Shown: positions 18,201 to 26,064 of the stretch, one piece after another
Layout of the letters: the number at the start of each line of letters is the position of its first letter
Numbering within the stretch: position 1 is the first letter of the stretch
DNA from: SZUA-521 sp041738285
GTDB lineage: Bacteria; Pseudomonadota; Gammaproteobacteria; Pseudomonadales; Azotimanducaceae
DNA length: 62,311 bases
Reading direction: 5' to 3'
NCBI GenBank assembly: GCA_041738285.1
Contig: JBGSQB010000208.1
Span: 1-62,311 of the forward strand
The notes under the pieces: model-generated
Told to the model about the DNA's origin: nothing
Databases searched by the model: none
The model's input: the letters and a program-made list of their open reading frames with translations, nothing else
Made by a program: the position numbers and the translations under genes

Positions 18201-19995
18201 CTTGCACGTTGTCGGCCAGCAACGCTCCGAGGTTCAGAGAACCGAGTTCGCCAAGGCCGACGTCGCTGCCGGAGATCGCGGCACCGTTGGGGGCAGCGAA
18301 ACCGATCTGCGACAGCGGGAAGTTGGTGAAATCGAGGCCACTGGCGACAGCGCTCACGAACGGACTCGTCGCGGCCGGCGCGCTCACGAACGGTGCGCTG
18401 ACGAACGGCGCGTTCACGAACGGTGCATTGACGAAAGGTACGTTGACGAAGGGTACGTTGACGAACGGCACATTGACGAAGGGCACGTTGACGAAGGGTG
18501 CGTTTACAAACGGCGCGCTGACGAATGGCGCGCTGACGAATGGCGTTGTGCCGGTTGTACCAGGGCCGCGGCTCAACACCAGCAGATCGTAGTCGGCGGG
18601 CACGTCGAGTCGAATGTTGATCTCGCTGTTGACCGGTAACGCGGCACCCGAGGGCAGACGAATTTCGTAGACATCGATGTCGCCAGGCGACTCGAGGGCG
18701 CCGAGGTAGAAGCCGCCCGCGCGCAATTGCGGCGGGTTCACCGCGGAGTTCGTTGCGGGCGTTTCCCGCGCCGCCAGTTGGGCTGAGGTCAGCACGGTCA
18801 CGTTGAAGGTTGCGGCTTCGGTCTGGATGCCGCCGTCGCCATCGAGGACGGTGCAAGTACCGGTCGTGGTGCTGCCGGCCGCGAGCCCGGCAGTGACGTA
18901 ACCGCTCGACAGCGGTGCCGTGTTTTCTTCGAACAGGAAAGGTAGTTCCGCGCCGGCTACATCGAGGCCGAAGCTGTGCTGGTCAGCCGCGCCCGGGTCC
19001 AGAAATCGGCACAGCGCCTGGCCGGTCGTGCCCTGAAGCAGTTCGACGTTGAGGGCGTTGACCAGGGGTTGGTGGTTGTCGATCGTGACCGTTGCAGTCT
19101 GGCTGTCTGAAAGGTCGCCGTCGCTGACGGTCAGTGTGACGTCGAACTGACCATCATCGGGGAACACCAGGGGCAGCGTCGTGCCGGTGGCGGTGATGGG
19201 TGGCGCGGTGTTCACCTCCCATTCACAGGTGAGCGCGTCCCCGTCTGGGTCGCTCGACTGATCGCAATCGAAATTGATGTTGTCACCTTCGATGGCGACG
19301 CTGCCGGCCTCGCTTCCGGGGTTGTAGCGGATGACGGCCGTAGGCGCTGCATTCGTCGGGGCGTCGTCGAAGTAGGCCCAGGTGGGGTGCGAGCTGCTCT
19401 TGGGCGTGCTGACTTCGTAGGTGAGGCGCAGGGTCCTGCCGTCGGTCGGCAGTCCTGAAATAGTCATCGTGCGCCAGCCGGAGTCGAGTACGTCCTTGTT
19501 GTTGCCAACGTCGATGGACAACGCGCAGGGGGTCTTCGAGCATTTCAAGGTAGAACCGTTGACCATCGGCAGGCTGAAGGGTTGCCCGTCGGCGCCGGAC
19601 ACGGTGAACTTCGCATGGGAGTTGGCAGGATCGACGAGGTTGACCGTGACGATGTCGTCGCCGCGAAACTCGAAGGACTGTATCCGTAGCGACAGCGTGA
19701 CTTTGGCTTGGGTCGAGGGGAATTGCTGGGAAACGCGATTCGCGCCCTTGTTCTGGGCGTTGGAATGGCTCTTGGGCGTGCCGAGGCGCAACGCGAACTG
19801 GCCGGCGAAGGCACCTGCGGCGCCCGTGACGATCACCGAGTCGGCCGCCGCCTCGATCTTCCAGCCTGGATTGACCGAGCCGGTCTCGAATCCTGGATTC
19901 TGCAGCGCCGCGCTGGCTGGTGCCGCCGCGAAGATCAGCAGAGTGCCAAACAACAGAGGTAGCGACCGCACGGAGGCAGCTGGAACGGCCCTCAT
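15235..19995 (-). CDS. large exported multidomain protein, PKD-like plus C25-like peptidase region
   Basis: A 1586-residue protein. The ATG at 19995 is preceded by GGGAG at a good distance and starts a signal peptide (MRAVPAASVRSLPLLFGTLL). In order: a carbohydrate-binding-like beta domain (about 30-190); a PKD-like domain with DCDQSSDPDGDALTCEWEV (about 195-300); a low-complexity run of PFV[SN][AV] pentamers (485-539); a region that resembles clan CD cysteine peptidases of family C25, with H927 in NAHMSYN and C971 in LSIGCHSG, and an ending LSLFGMPQARL like the C25 core end; then two beta-sandwich domains, one with DFGDGTSQ. No sorting signal recognised. It precedes the cyclase-ATPase gene by 13 bases. 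The peptidase call is inferred from motifs only. Confidence 0.75.
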   Translation of the reverse strand: MRAVPAASVRSLPLLFGTLLIFAAAPASAALQNPGFETGSVNPGWKIEAAADSVIVTGAAGAFAGQFALRLGTPKSHSNAQNKGANRVSQQFPSTQAKVTLSLRIQSFEFRGDDIVTVNLVDPANSHAKFTVSGADGQPFSLPMVNGSTLKCSKTPCALSIDVGNNKDVLDSGWRTMTISGLPTDGRTLRLTYEVSTPKSSSHPTWAYFDDAPTNAAPTAVIRYNPGSEAGSVAIEGDNINFDCDQSSDPDGDALTCEWEVNTAPPITATGTTLPLVFPDDGQFDVTLTVSDGDLSDSQTATVTIDNHQPLVNALNVELLQGTTGQALCRFLDPGAADQHSFGLDVAGAELPFLFEENTAPLSSGYVTAGLAAGSTTTGTCTVLDGDGGIQTEAATFNVTVLTSAQLAARETPATNSAVNPPQLRAGGFYLGALESPGDIDVYEIRLPSGAALPVNSEINIRLDVPADYDLLVLSRGPGTTGTTPFVSAPFVSAPFVNAPFVNVPFVNVPFVNVPFVNVPFVNAPFVNAPFVSAPFVSAPAATSPFVSAVASGLDFTNFPLSQIGFAAPNGAAISGSDVGLGELGSLNLGALLADNVQVKGFSANLDTKAEEILVKVGPAEARLYVAVVSQSGGFATAPYSLRLEASTPPTQQSLLGENCVGEPVGQASTTTVATNFGASPTTLVVTQRERFMAQHGMSAAAYDEWLTGMTPFFTAVNARVISVPNSAAFAAADTDTCTIALQNAVATQVREIIQAQLDANPNIEYVQIVGGIDVIPPYYVPDETAVSNESLYSSDLWVLPGKPLSVATAEGYNITDAFYTDKNPQPFRGRSLYIEDVSISRMVETPAEILASAQAFDGQLSASRALATGYDFFIDGTDASATQLARIPSLTTQILNDDQWTATDLRCEFLGATSCAAANVNVLNAHMSYNAGISAAGFENGQVTGTYNDVFASTESNVLAENTLTLSIGCHSGLSVPDAWAIPPEAGLPFDAAFDWAQAPGTWIGPWGFGLGDTDVADRGTEGIMPIVLEELGNGLTLGKAMVRAKQRYAMSVFEFDVHDEKSLINLSLFGMPQARLIGAPAPDASTGLDGGVPAGTLALTLIDGASSTTRNASIARHSSGTNGEFYSLDGSAQSVMGRPLQGLLKVFETQPVTGTAVHGVALREGAYEDLIGVDPVFSARTHDWISQISEPQTCVDTLSPTQLGVVTTFATGATTLQSLLVAGSQFRCTDAGLPVIGDLRLYQSLTMEAMHPTTAALDGDFEPPRVSRQDVSANPNNNNVTAVVAASDASGLREVIALVYTDADGTPGGPGSVTSVTSGIIPPAPGATVERTLVLPNARGKQLAFQYVDHAGNLLMKSLKGALIVALDVDVRTSIIAVSGDTTITISVSNFAALSNPVLTMDFGDGTSQVLPLDAANVVVQPDGSALVSVSHTYGPNVITATIVATVQAGGASGTDTQILTRCADPKGDVYKADSDIITCAFSTNGTQVSIDLTVAGKISNSYEYAVYLPQSNKFLTWFCGVASGPHGINLQITKIGTSTLRFTFNAAALGWSGTTPLQFKEKTRTGDKYRKIIDQTQVFSITP
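18349..18543 (-). repeat. 15-bp tandem repeat encoding PFV[SN][AV] pentamers
   Basis: Eleven consecutive 15-nt units (18379-18543) encode PFVSA, PFVSA, PFVNA, four PFVNV, two PFVNA and two PFVSA. After one diverged unit (PAATS) a twelfth PFVSA follows. Every unit keeps Pro-Phe-Val, while third codon positions vary, so selection acts on the protein. The order is nearly mirror-symmetric. The run falls between the PKD-like part and the peptidase-like part of the exported protein. Confidence 0.95.
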
Positions 19996-20144
19996 CGAAA
20001 TCTCCCGATTGGCCAGCACCGCGCATCGATCCAGATGGGGTCCGCCGTGAAGACGACGTGTCGCGAGTCGTCGGTGTCCCGAAATGGACTGAAAAGTATG
20101 TATCAGTCTCCGATCACAGTAAACGGGGCGGCACTGCGCGTTTG

Positions 20145-21722
20145 TTAGGCGCTGTCCGTGAGGCGCTCGCGAACGACCTGCAGAAACACCCGACGGGCGG
20201 GTGCGAGGTATCCGAAATTGACGCCGCGATCGGTGAACTCCCAGTATTCGGCGCGGCCTTCGGTCATCAGTTGATTACAAATCTGTTGCAATCGCGCCGG
20301 CACCTCACCCCGCAAGTCCGCGCAGACGCGATCGACCCGGGCGCTTTCGCCGAGACTTTGAAACAACGCCGCTGCCTGCAACTGCGCTCGACGCACACCG
20401 ATCAGGCTCTCTTCCTGGGTCTCGGTGCGAATCTCGAGGTCGAGTTCCAACAGCACGCCGAGCAGGTCGTCCACAGCCGGTGAACCGATCGTCACACTCG
20501 ACTCGATCAACTGCAGCAGGTCATGGGCAGCGACTTCGAGGAGGAACGGCTGACCCATGCGGTAGGCGAGTTGACCATAGAAACGGATGTGCTCCGAGAT
20601 TTCCTTGGCCGATTCGATGTCTGCCGTCGCCACACAGTGCTCGGCGAGCAACCGGTACTGGTTGAGAATGTAGTAGGTGCAGCGCGGATCGCGAGCATTG
20701 ATCGTGGTGCGCAGGTAGCTGTTGAAACAGCGGATGCATAGCGTGCGAAGTTCGGCAGAGCTCGCATTGCGACCGATGTTCTCACTGCGGATCGCAATCA
20801 GGTTTGCGACGTCCCTGGAGTCGGGCACGCACTGGGCCATCAGCGACAGAAACTGGCGGAAGATCTTCACTTCCACCCAGATTCCCTCATCGTCGATCGA
20901 CTTCAATGCTTCCGGGGCGAGCGAGACGAAGTCGGGATCTCCGGCGATCTCGGGCGAAATCGAAAACCAAGCCGGATCGAGCGTTCCTCGAGCGCGTTGA
21001 TAGTCGAGCAGCAGGTCGGCAAGGGAATCGACGCAAGCCATGGCGACGCCTCGATCGCTCTGCTCGACTGCGGTACGCGCGACGTTGAGCAATTCGTCAA
21101 TCGACCCCTCCGCCCGTGCTTGAGCGCGACCGATGTCGTTGCTGTCGAAAGCCGTGAGCCACTTGAATGAGGTGTCCCCTAATCGCTGAATCACGCTCAG
21201 TGGCGAGAGGAACTGGAATACGAATGCGAAGTAGGGCAGCAGGATCAGCAGGGAAATCGACACCAGCGCCATGGTGAGCGCGAATCCGGCATTCGGCAGC
21301 GGGGCAGCAACGTCGACCGGGCCGATTGTCGCAGCCACCCAGATGCACTCGACCGTGGTCAGCATGAACAGACTCGTCACCGCGATGTTCACCGGCTCGG
21401 TCAGGAACAGCCAGGTGATTCGATGACTGTAGCGGTTGGCTGCAAGTTCGACCACGATCGCCACCACCGTGATCGCAATGCCCAGCACGCCGGCAACGAT
21501 GCCCGCCGCCTCAGACAAGGTATTGAGCGCGGAGTCGCGCTCGAGCGCGCGCAGCCAATCCATGGGCGAGCTGAAGATACTTGCGCCCGCGCCGTCCAAC
21601 AGATTAGTCAAGGCGAACCAGGCGATGGCAAGACCGCTCAGCGCAGCGAATGCATAGATGGCGTGAGTGATCGCCGTCTGGCGATGATTGGTTCGAGTAC
21701 GATCGGCTCTGGGTTCGGACAT
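20145..21722 (-). CDS. membrane protein with N-terminal helices, DUF2254-like
   Basis: A 525-residue protein with about four or five membrane helices in the first 210 residues (ITHAIYAFAALSGLAIAWF; AAGIVAGVLGIAITVVAIVV; two more after the GPVDV loop), then a long soluble alpha-helical region. The layout and SHRITWLFLTEPV after helix 2 recall DUF2254 membrane proteins; the match is not certain. The ATG at 21722 is preferred to an in-frame start at 21809, which would overlap the divergent permease gene. Function unknown. Confidence 0.7.
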   Translation of the reverse strand: MSEPRADRTRTNHRQTAITHAIYAFAALSGLAIAWFALTNLLDGAGASIFSSPMDWLRALERDSALNTLSEAAGIVAGVLGIAITVVAIVVELAANRYSHRITWLFLTEPVNIAVTSLFMLTTVECIWVAATIGPVDVAAPLPNAGFALTMALVSISLLILLPYFAFVFQFLSPLSVIQRLGDTSFKWLTAFDSNDIGRAQARAEGSIDELLNVARTAVEQSDRGVAMACVDSLADLLLDYQRARGTLDPAWFSISPEIAGDPDFVSLAPEALKSIDDEGIWVEVKIFRQFLSLMAQCVPDSRDVANLIAIRSENIGRNASSAELRTLCIRCFNSYLRTTINARDPRCTYYILNQYRLLAEHCVATADIESAKEISEHIRFYGQLAYRMGQPFLLEVAAHDLLQLIESSVTIGSPAVDDLLGVLLELDLEIRTETQEESLIGVRRAQLQAAALFQSLGESARVDRVCADLRGEVPARLQQICNQLMTEGRAEYWEFTDRGVNFGYLAPARRVFLQVVRERLTDSA

Positions 21723-21793
21723 CTCGTAATTATGTCCGTTCGCCGCGCCGCCCGGCCACTGTTTAGAATCGATCCGCAGACGGAGGGGACTTG

Positions 21794-23260
21794 ATGAAGC
21801 CGCGCGCATCGGTCAGTTACACCCAAGTCGAAGTGGTCTACTTCGAGAAGCGCACGTTGAAGCGCCATGCGGGCGTGTGGTCGTTGTGGGCGCTCGGTGT
21901 TGGCGCGGTCATTTCCGGTCACTATTCGGGTTGGAACATCGGTCTTGCCGCAGGTGGTTGGGGCGGCATGGCGATTGCGGGCATGGTGATCGCTGTGATG
22001 TACATGGGTCTGACCTATTCGATCGCGGAGATGGCGGCGGCATTGCCGCACACGGGCGGTGCGTATTCGTTCTCGCGCACCGCGATGGGCCCATGGGGCG
22101 GATTCTTCACGGGGCTCGCCGAAAACGTCGAGTACGTACTCACGCCGGCGGTGATCGTGTTCTTCATCGGCTCCTATCTGACCGGCATTTTCGAAACACC
22201 CGCCGCATGGCAACCGATGTATTGGGTGGGCGCCTACATCCTCTTCGTCGGCCTCAATGCGCTCGGCGTCGCGCTTTCGTTTCGCCTCACTGTCGTCGTC
22301 ACCCTGCTCGCGCTGTCGTGCCTCGTCGTGTTCTGGGTCAGCGCGTGGCCGGTGTCCGACTTTTCCCGCTGGGCGCTCAACATCGGGCCGGGCGGGGTCG
22401 AACTGCCGGAGGGTGGCGGTCCACTGCTGCCATTCGGCTGGTACGGAGTACTTGCGACGTTGCCGTTCGCCGTTTGGCTGTTTCTCGCGATCGAGCAACT
22501 GCCGCTGGCCGCGGAAGAGTCGGTTGACCCACGTCGGGATCTGCCGCGGGGCATCGTGCTCGGGATGTTCACGCTGCTCGTGTCCGCCTGCCTCATCGTC
22601 TGGTTGAACGCGAGTGTCGCGCACGGCGCTTACGCGCTCGGCAGTTCGGGCGAACCCCTGCTCGATGGGTTCAAGGCGATCTTTGGCACGGGTATCGCCA
22701 AGGCATTGGCACTCGTTGCGATCGTCGGTCTGGTGGCGAGCTTTCACACCATCATTTTTGCGTATGGACGACAGATCTATTCGTTGAGCCGCGCCGGCTA
22801 CTTTCCGATGTGGCTCTCGGAAACCCATGGCACCCGCAAGACACCCCAGCGCGCGATGATCAGCGGCGCGATGCTCGCGCTCACGGTGATGCTCACCGTG
22901 TGGATTACCTTGGGTAGCGACCGCGGCGCGGCGGTGATCGGCGGCACCCTGCTCAACATGGCCGTGTTCGGTGCCATGTTCTCCTACATATTGCAGGGTG
23001 CAGCGTTCATTCTGCTGCGTCTGCGCGCGCCCAACATCGAACGTCCCTACCGCAGCCCGCTGGGTGTTGCCGGTGCCGCGCTGACCGTGCTGATTGCTTC
23101 AGTCACCGTGTACTTCCAGCTACTTGACCCGGTGTATCGAGCGGGTGTGCTGGGGGTCGCCGTTTGGTTCGTGGTGGCCACCGCCTACTTTGCGCTGGTG
23201 AGCCGGCATCGACTGGTGCTGTCGCCGGAAGAGGAATTCGCGCAACGTTTGGACGGTTGA
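21794..23260 (+). CDS. ethanolamine permease-type amino acid/polyamine transporter (APC)
   Basis: A 488-residue inner-membrane transporter with about 12 helices. The N-terminal stretch LKRHAGVWSLWALGVGAVIS and the following SGWN are characteristic of the ethanolamine permease subgroup of the APC superfamily, as is YGRQIYSLSRAGYFP in the cytoplasmic loop. GGAGGGG lies seven bases before the ATG at 21794, so this start is secure. No ethanolamine ammonia-lyase gene is visible nearby, so the substrate could be another amine. Confidence 0.87.
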   Translation: MKPRASVSYTQVEVVYFEKRTLKRHAGVWSLWALGVGAVISGHYSGWNIGLAAGGWGGMAIAGMVIAVMYMGLTYSIAEMAAALPHTGGAYSFSRTAMGPWGGFFTGLAENVEYVLTPAVIVFFIGSYLTGIFETPAAWQPMYWVGAYILFVGLNALGVALSFRLTVVVTLLALSCLVVFWVSAWPVSDFSRWALNIGPGGVELPEGGGPLLPFGWYGVLATLPFAVWLFLAIEQLPLAAEESVDPRRDLPRGIVLGMFTLLVSACLIVWLNASVAHGAYALGSSGEPLLDGFKAIFGTGIAKALALVAIVGLVASFHTIIFAYGRQIYSLSRAGYFPMWLSETHGTRKTPQRAMISGAMLALTVMLTVWITLGSDRGAAVIGGTLLNMAVFGAMFSYILQGAAFILLRLRAPNIERPYRSPLGVAGAALTVLIASVTVYFQLLDPVYRAGVLGVAVWFVVATAYFALVSRHRLVLSPEEEFAQRLDG

Positions 23261-23301
23261 ACAGCGACACCATGGAGGCGTTACCACCGATGGAGCGAGG
23301 C

Positions 23302-23613
23302 ATGCGCCGGCTTGGTGTGATCGCGGTACTACTCTCGTTTTCCAGCTGGGCGCACGAGGCGGCCCCGGTGGCGGATTGTCAGGCACCGGTACGGCCGCCC
23401 GATCAGGAAGATACCGTACGCTGGAATGCATTCGTCGATGCGGTCGATGTCTATCGCGCGTGTATGAATGCGTTCATTGAGGCCAATCACTCGGCGGCCA
23501 GCGGACACCGCGATGCAGCCAATGAAGCGACCCAGGCGTGGAATGACTTCGTGCGATCGTCATTGAATGTGCCAAGGGACTATCCCTGGCCGCCGGTGCA
23601 ATCAGATCGTTGA
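23302..23613 (+). CDS. small exported hypothetical protein
   Basis: About 103 residues with a signal peptide, MRRLGVIAVLLSFSSWAHEA. The mature part has two cysteines (DCQAP, YRACMN) that could form a disulfide, then an Ala/Asn-rich helical region ending PRDYPWPPVQSDR. GGAG at 23292 supports the ATG at 23302; ATGs at 23290 and 23272 are alternatives. It follows the permease after 41 bases on the same strand. No family recognised. Confidence 0.6.
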   Translation: MRRLGVIAVLLSFSSWAHEAAPVADCQAPVRPPDQEDTVRWNAFVDAVDVYRACMNAFIEANHSAASGHRDAANEATQAWNDFVRSSLNVPRDYPWPPVQSDR

Positions 23614-23623
23614 TCGGTTACCG

Positions 23624-23644
23624 ACTTGTTCAGAGCTTCCCTAG
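23624..23644 (-). repeat. IS-end-like element, copy 1
   Basis: On the minus strand this reads CTA-GGGAAGCTCTGAACAAGT. It matches the copy at 25384-25404 at 20 of 21 positions, in opposite orientation. The TAG stop codon of the XRE regulator gene lies inside it. The form GGGAAGC...GAACAAGT resembles the terminal inverted repeats of some IS families; no transposase gene is nearby. Confidence 0.6.
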
Positions 23645-24507
23645 TGCCGCCACACCGCAAACGGTGCAGCGCTCGCGCGACCAGGCTGACGCTCACTGAG
23701 CGCGGCGTCGATGGCGAGCAGCGTCTCACGGGAGTGCTCGTCGGCCGGAAAGAAAGTCTCTACCCGCAGGTCCGCAAGCGTTGCGTCGTTGGGTGTGCCA
23801 AACGTGCTGATCAAGCTGAACAGGTTCACCCGACGGCCATCGCGCTCGAGACACAGCGTTGCCAGCGGAGCCTCGGCGGTGGCATCTGTCTGGCGGGTGT
23901 GGCCGATGAACTCATCGTCTGTTTCGATCGCGTGCACGAGGCCGCGCAACCCCTCGTCTTCGCCGCCAAAGGCGAGTTCGTGTCGCAGTCGAATGAGCAG
24001 TGCTGCTACGAACTCGGCCCAATTGTTGATATGCGGGCGTAGGCCGCGGTGGTCGAGACACAACTGCATGGCGTTGAGCGGGCGGTCGCCGCCGGTTGGC
24101 AGTGGTGATGCAATGAAAGTCCGGAACAGCGCCTGTGCATTGTCGTTGGCGGCGTAAGTGTTCCACCCGCGGTCGACCACAATCGCGGGAAACGGCCGGT
24201 GGCTCTGGATGACACGCTCGAGTGCGGCGGTCGCATGGGCGAGGCGCGTGCTGTCGATGGGGGCGTGGCTATAGAGCGGAGCGAAGCCGGCGGCGGCCAA
24301 CAGCGTGTTGCGCTCCTTCACCGGCACGTCGAGTGCCTCGGCGAGCGTAATGACGGTGGTGCGGCTCGGTCGCGATCGTCCGGACTCGAGGAAGCTCACA
24401 TGACGCTGGGAGTACCCGGATATGTGCGACACCTCGAACTGCGTCTTGCCGCGTGTCTTGCGCCAGTGGCGCAGTTGCGCGCCGAATGCCAACTGGGTGG
24501 CGGCCAT
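23641..24507 (-). CDS. XRE-family regulator with MmyB-like ligand domain
   Basis: A 288-residue DNA-binding protein. Residues 8-63 form a helix-turn-helix domain (QLRHWRKTRGKTQFEVSH ... ISGYSQRHVSFLESGRSRPS). The rest fits the MmyB-like, PAS-type ligand domain of such regulators, with VVDRGWNTYAANDNAQALF near residue 110. It follows the small DUF2834-like gene on the same strand after 31 bases and probably controls it, and perhaps the divergent thioesterase. The last codon and stop fall in an IS-end-like element. Confidence 0.88.
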   Translation of the reverse strand: MAATQLAFGAQLRHWRKTRGKTQFEVSHISGYSQRHVSFLESGRSRPSRTTVITLAEALDVPVKERNTLLAAAGFAPLYSHAPIDSTRLAHATAALERVIQSHRPFPAIVVDRGWNTYAANDNAQALFRTFIASPLPTGGDRPLNAMQLCLDHRGLRPHINNWAEFVAALLIRLRHELAFGGEDEGLRGLVHAIETDDEFIGHTRQTDATAEAPLATLCLERDGRRVNLFSLISTFGTPNDATLADLRVETFFPADEHSRETLLAIDAALSERQPGRASAAPFAVWRH

Positions 24508-24538
24508 GGTGTTCTCCCGAATCTATCGCGTGGTCGGT

Positions 24539-24859
24539 CTACGTCCGTTCTGTCGCGGGCACCGGCGCATCGGCGCGTTGGCTCATGTACAGGTACAACG
24601 GCAGTGCGCAAGACAGGCCGATGGTGACGTTGATCAAGACGTAGATCCAGAGGTTCGATGCCTTGCGCGCGATCAGATATGTCCAGAATACGAGCGATGA
24701 GATCAGGAGGTCGGCTGTGGCGCCGCCTGCAGCGCTGTTGGCGAACCATCCACCGATGAAATCGCCGAGCCCAAAACCAGTCGTGCTGAAGTGATCGATG
24801 AAGAACAGGTAGGGGATGATCGCGCCAGCGATTGCGAGTACGAGGTAGAGGCTTTTCAT
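24539..24859 (-). CDS. DUF2834-like small membrane protein
   Basis: A 106-residue protein with three hydrophobic segments: MKSLYLVLAIAGAIIPYLFF, then one near ATADLLISSLVFWTYLIA, then WIYVLINVTIGLSCALPLYLY. Size and layout match DUF2834. It is transcribed towards the XRE regulator. Function unknown. Confidence 0.75.
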   Translation of the reverse strand: MKSLYLVLAIAGAIIPYLFFIDHFSTTGFGLGDFIGGWFANSAAGGATADLLISSLVFWTYLIARKASNLWIYVLINVTIGLSCALPLYLYMSQRADAPVPATERT

Positions 24860-24985
24860 GCGAGTCGCTCCGGTGGTGACGCGCTCACACTACGCTGCGC
24901 CGCGGTGCCTGCAATTACCTGCCGGGTAATGGCGCGAAGCCGGTAGGCGTGTGATCGTGCGCCATGTTCGATTCGAGGTGAAGCC

Positions 24986-25387
24986 ATGTCGGCGCGTGTG
25001 CAACTGGATCTATCGGCCTACGCAAAGAAGCTCGGGATCATCTGCGATCTCACTGAAGATGATCGCGCTGTCTACTCGATGGCGTTTCGCGAGGACAACA
25101 CCACCATTGCCGACGTCGTGCACGGTGGCGCGATATCGAGCCTGGCGGACATCGCGGCTACTGCCGCGGCATGGAGCACGGTCACGGACGTTTCCAAGTA
25201 CCGAGGCATCACCATCGATCTTTCGCTTTCGTACATTGCCGCCGCGCGTGGATGCGGCATCGTCGCCGATGCGCGGGTGCTGAAGCGTGGTAGTACCGTT
25301 TGCTTCTGCGATGTCGAATTGATCTCAGCCGACTCGAGTGAGCTGATCGCCAAGTGCAAAGTCGTCTACAAGCTCTCGCGTTCCTAG
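24986..25387 (+). CDS. PaaI-type hotdog thioesterase
   Basis: A 133-residue hotdog-fold protein. VVHGGAISSLADIAATAA is the PaaI-type motif, with the aspartate in the usual catalytic place. It should hydrolyse an acyl-CoA thioester, often an aromatic one. GAGGTGA lies about five bases before the ATG. Transcribed away from the DUF2834-XRE pair across a 126-base gap that must hold both promoters. The stop TAG is within the second IS-end-like element. Confidence 0.88.
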   Translation: MSARVQLDLSAYAKKLGIICDLTEDDRAVYSMAFREDNTTIADVVHGGAISSLADIAATAAAWSTVTDVSKYRGITIDLSLSYIAAARGCGIVADARVLKRGSTVCFCDVELISADSSELIAKCKVVYKLSRS

Positions 25388-25404
25388 GGAAGCGCTGAAC
25401 AAGT
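25384..25404 (+). repeat. IS-end-like element, copy 2
   Basis: Reads CTA-GGGAAGCGCTGAACAAGT on the plus strand, one mismatch from the inverted copy at 23624-23644. The stop codon of the thioesterase gene is inside it. The GGGAAGC ends of the two copies face each other across the 1.7-kb gene pair. Confidence 0.6.
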
Positions 25405-25455
25405 TACGCGAAGCGCATTGCTGCACGAGTGCAAGGACGGCCGGGAATGTGCGAG

Positions 25456-26064
25456 CTATCGTTTGATGTTGTGAACGACTTGATCGGCAAGGTCACTCGC
25501 ACCGTAGGATATTGAACTGGTGTCGAAGGACTTGCTGCGGCCGACCCAAACGAGATCGCCGGTCTGGACGTCGAAGATCGAGGTGGTGAGCGTCACCGTC
25601 ATTCGTTCATCGACATACGCGCCGCGCGTCACAGTGACCGAGTTGCCATAGTGGTCCCAGTACCCGCGATAGGTGGGCACGTACGGACCGGTGTAGTAAG
25701 TACGAACAGACTCCGGAACTGCCCATTTGGTGATCTCGGAGCCGCCGTAGCGTGACGCGATCACGTAGCGAATGCCGTGCCGTTCGACGTAGGAAGTCAC
25801 GTTCTCCCGCGTGGGTGTGGTCGGACCAATCGCCTTGTGTCCAGCGACCGCCGCAATGCCCGATTCAAGTAGCGCGCTGACGAAACCCTCCTCGAACAGG
25901 ATCTGATTGGTCGGATTCTGAGTCACCGCCACGACCAGCACTTTGCCTGGCACACCTTCCATCGACGCGCGATGAAAATCGGGAGACTGCCAGGAATCAT
26001 TGAGTTTGGTGGTGCCGCAGCCGGTGAGTGTCAGGAGCGCGGCGAATACGTGTGCGACCTTCAT
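25456..26064 (-). CDS. envelope lipoprotein, DUF4136-like
   Basis: A 202-residue lipoprotein with the lipobox LTGC (C16) after MKVAHVFAALLTL. The C-terminal part, with MTVTLTTSIFDVQTGDLVWVGRSKS, resembles DUF4136 or related outer-membrane lipoproteins. Its ATG overlaps the P450 stop as ATGA, and GAGGAG precedes it, so an in-frame extension into the P450 gene is not real. Why a lipoprotein would be translationally coupled to a P450 is unclear. Confidence 0.78.
   Translation of the reverse strand: MKVAHVFAALLTLTGCGTTKLNDSWQSPDFHRASMEGVPGKVLVVAVTQNPTNQILFEEGFVSALLESGIAAVAGHKAIGPTTPTRENVTSYVERHGIRYVIASRYGGSEITKWAVPESVRTYYTGPYVPTYRGYWDHYGNSVTVTRGAYVDERMTVTLTTSIFDVQTGDLVWVGRSKSFDTSSISYGASDLADQVVHNIKR

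Noticed and set aside
18379..18543. Short regular repeats that could suggest a CRISPR-like array
   Set aside because: Units are contiguous 15-mers without spacers, in the coding frame of a large gene, with Pro-Phe-Val conserved.
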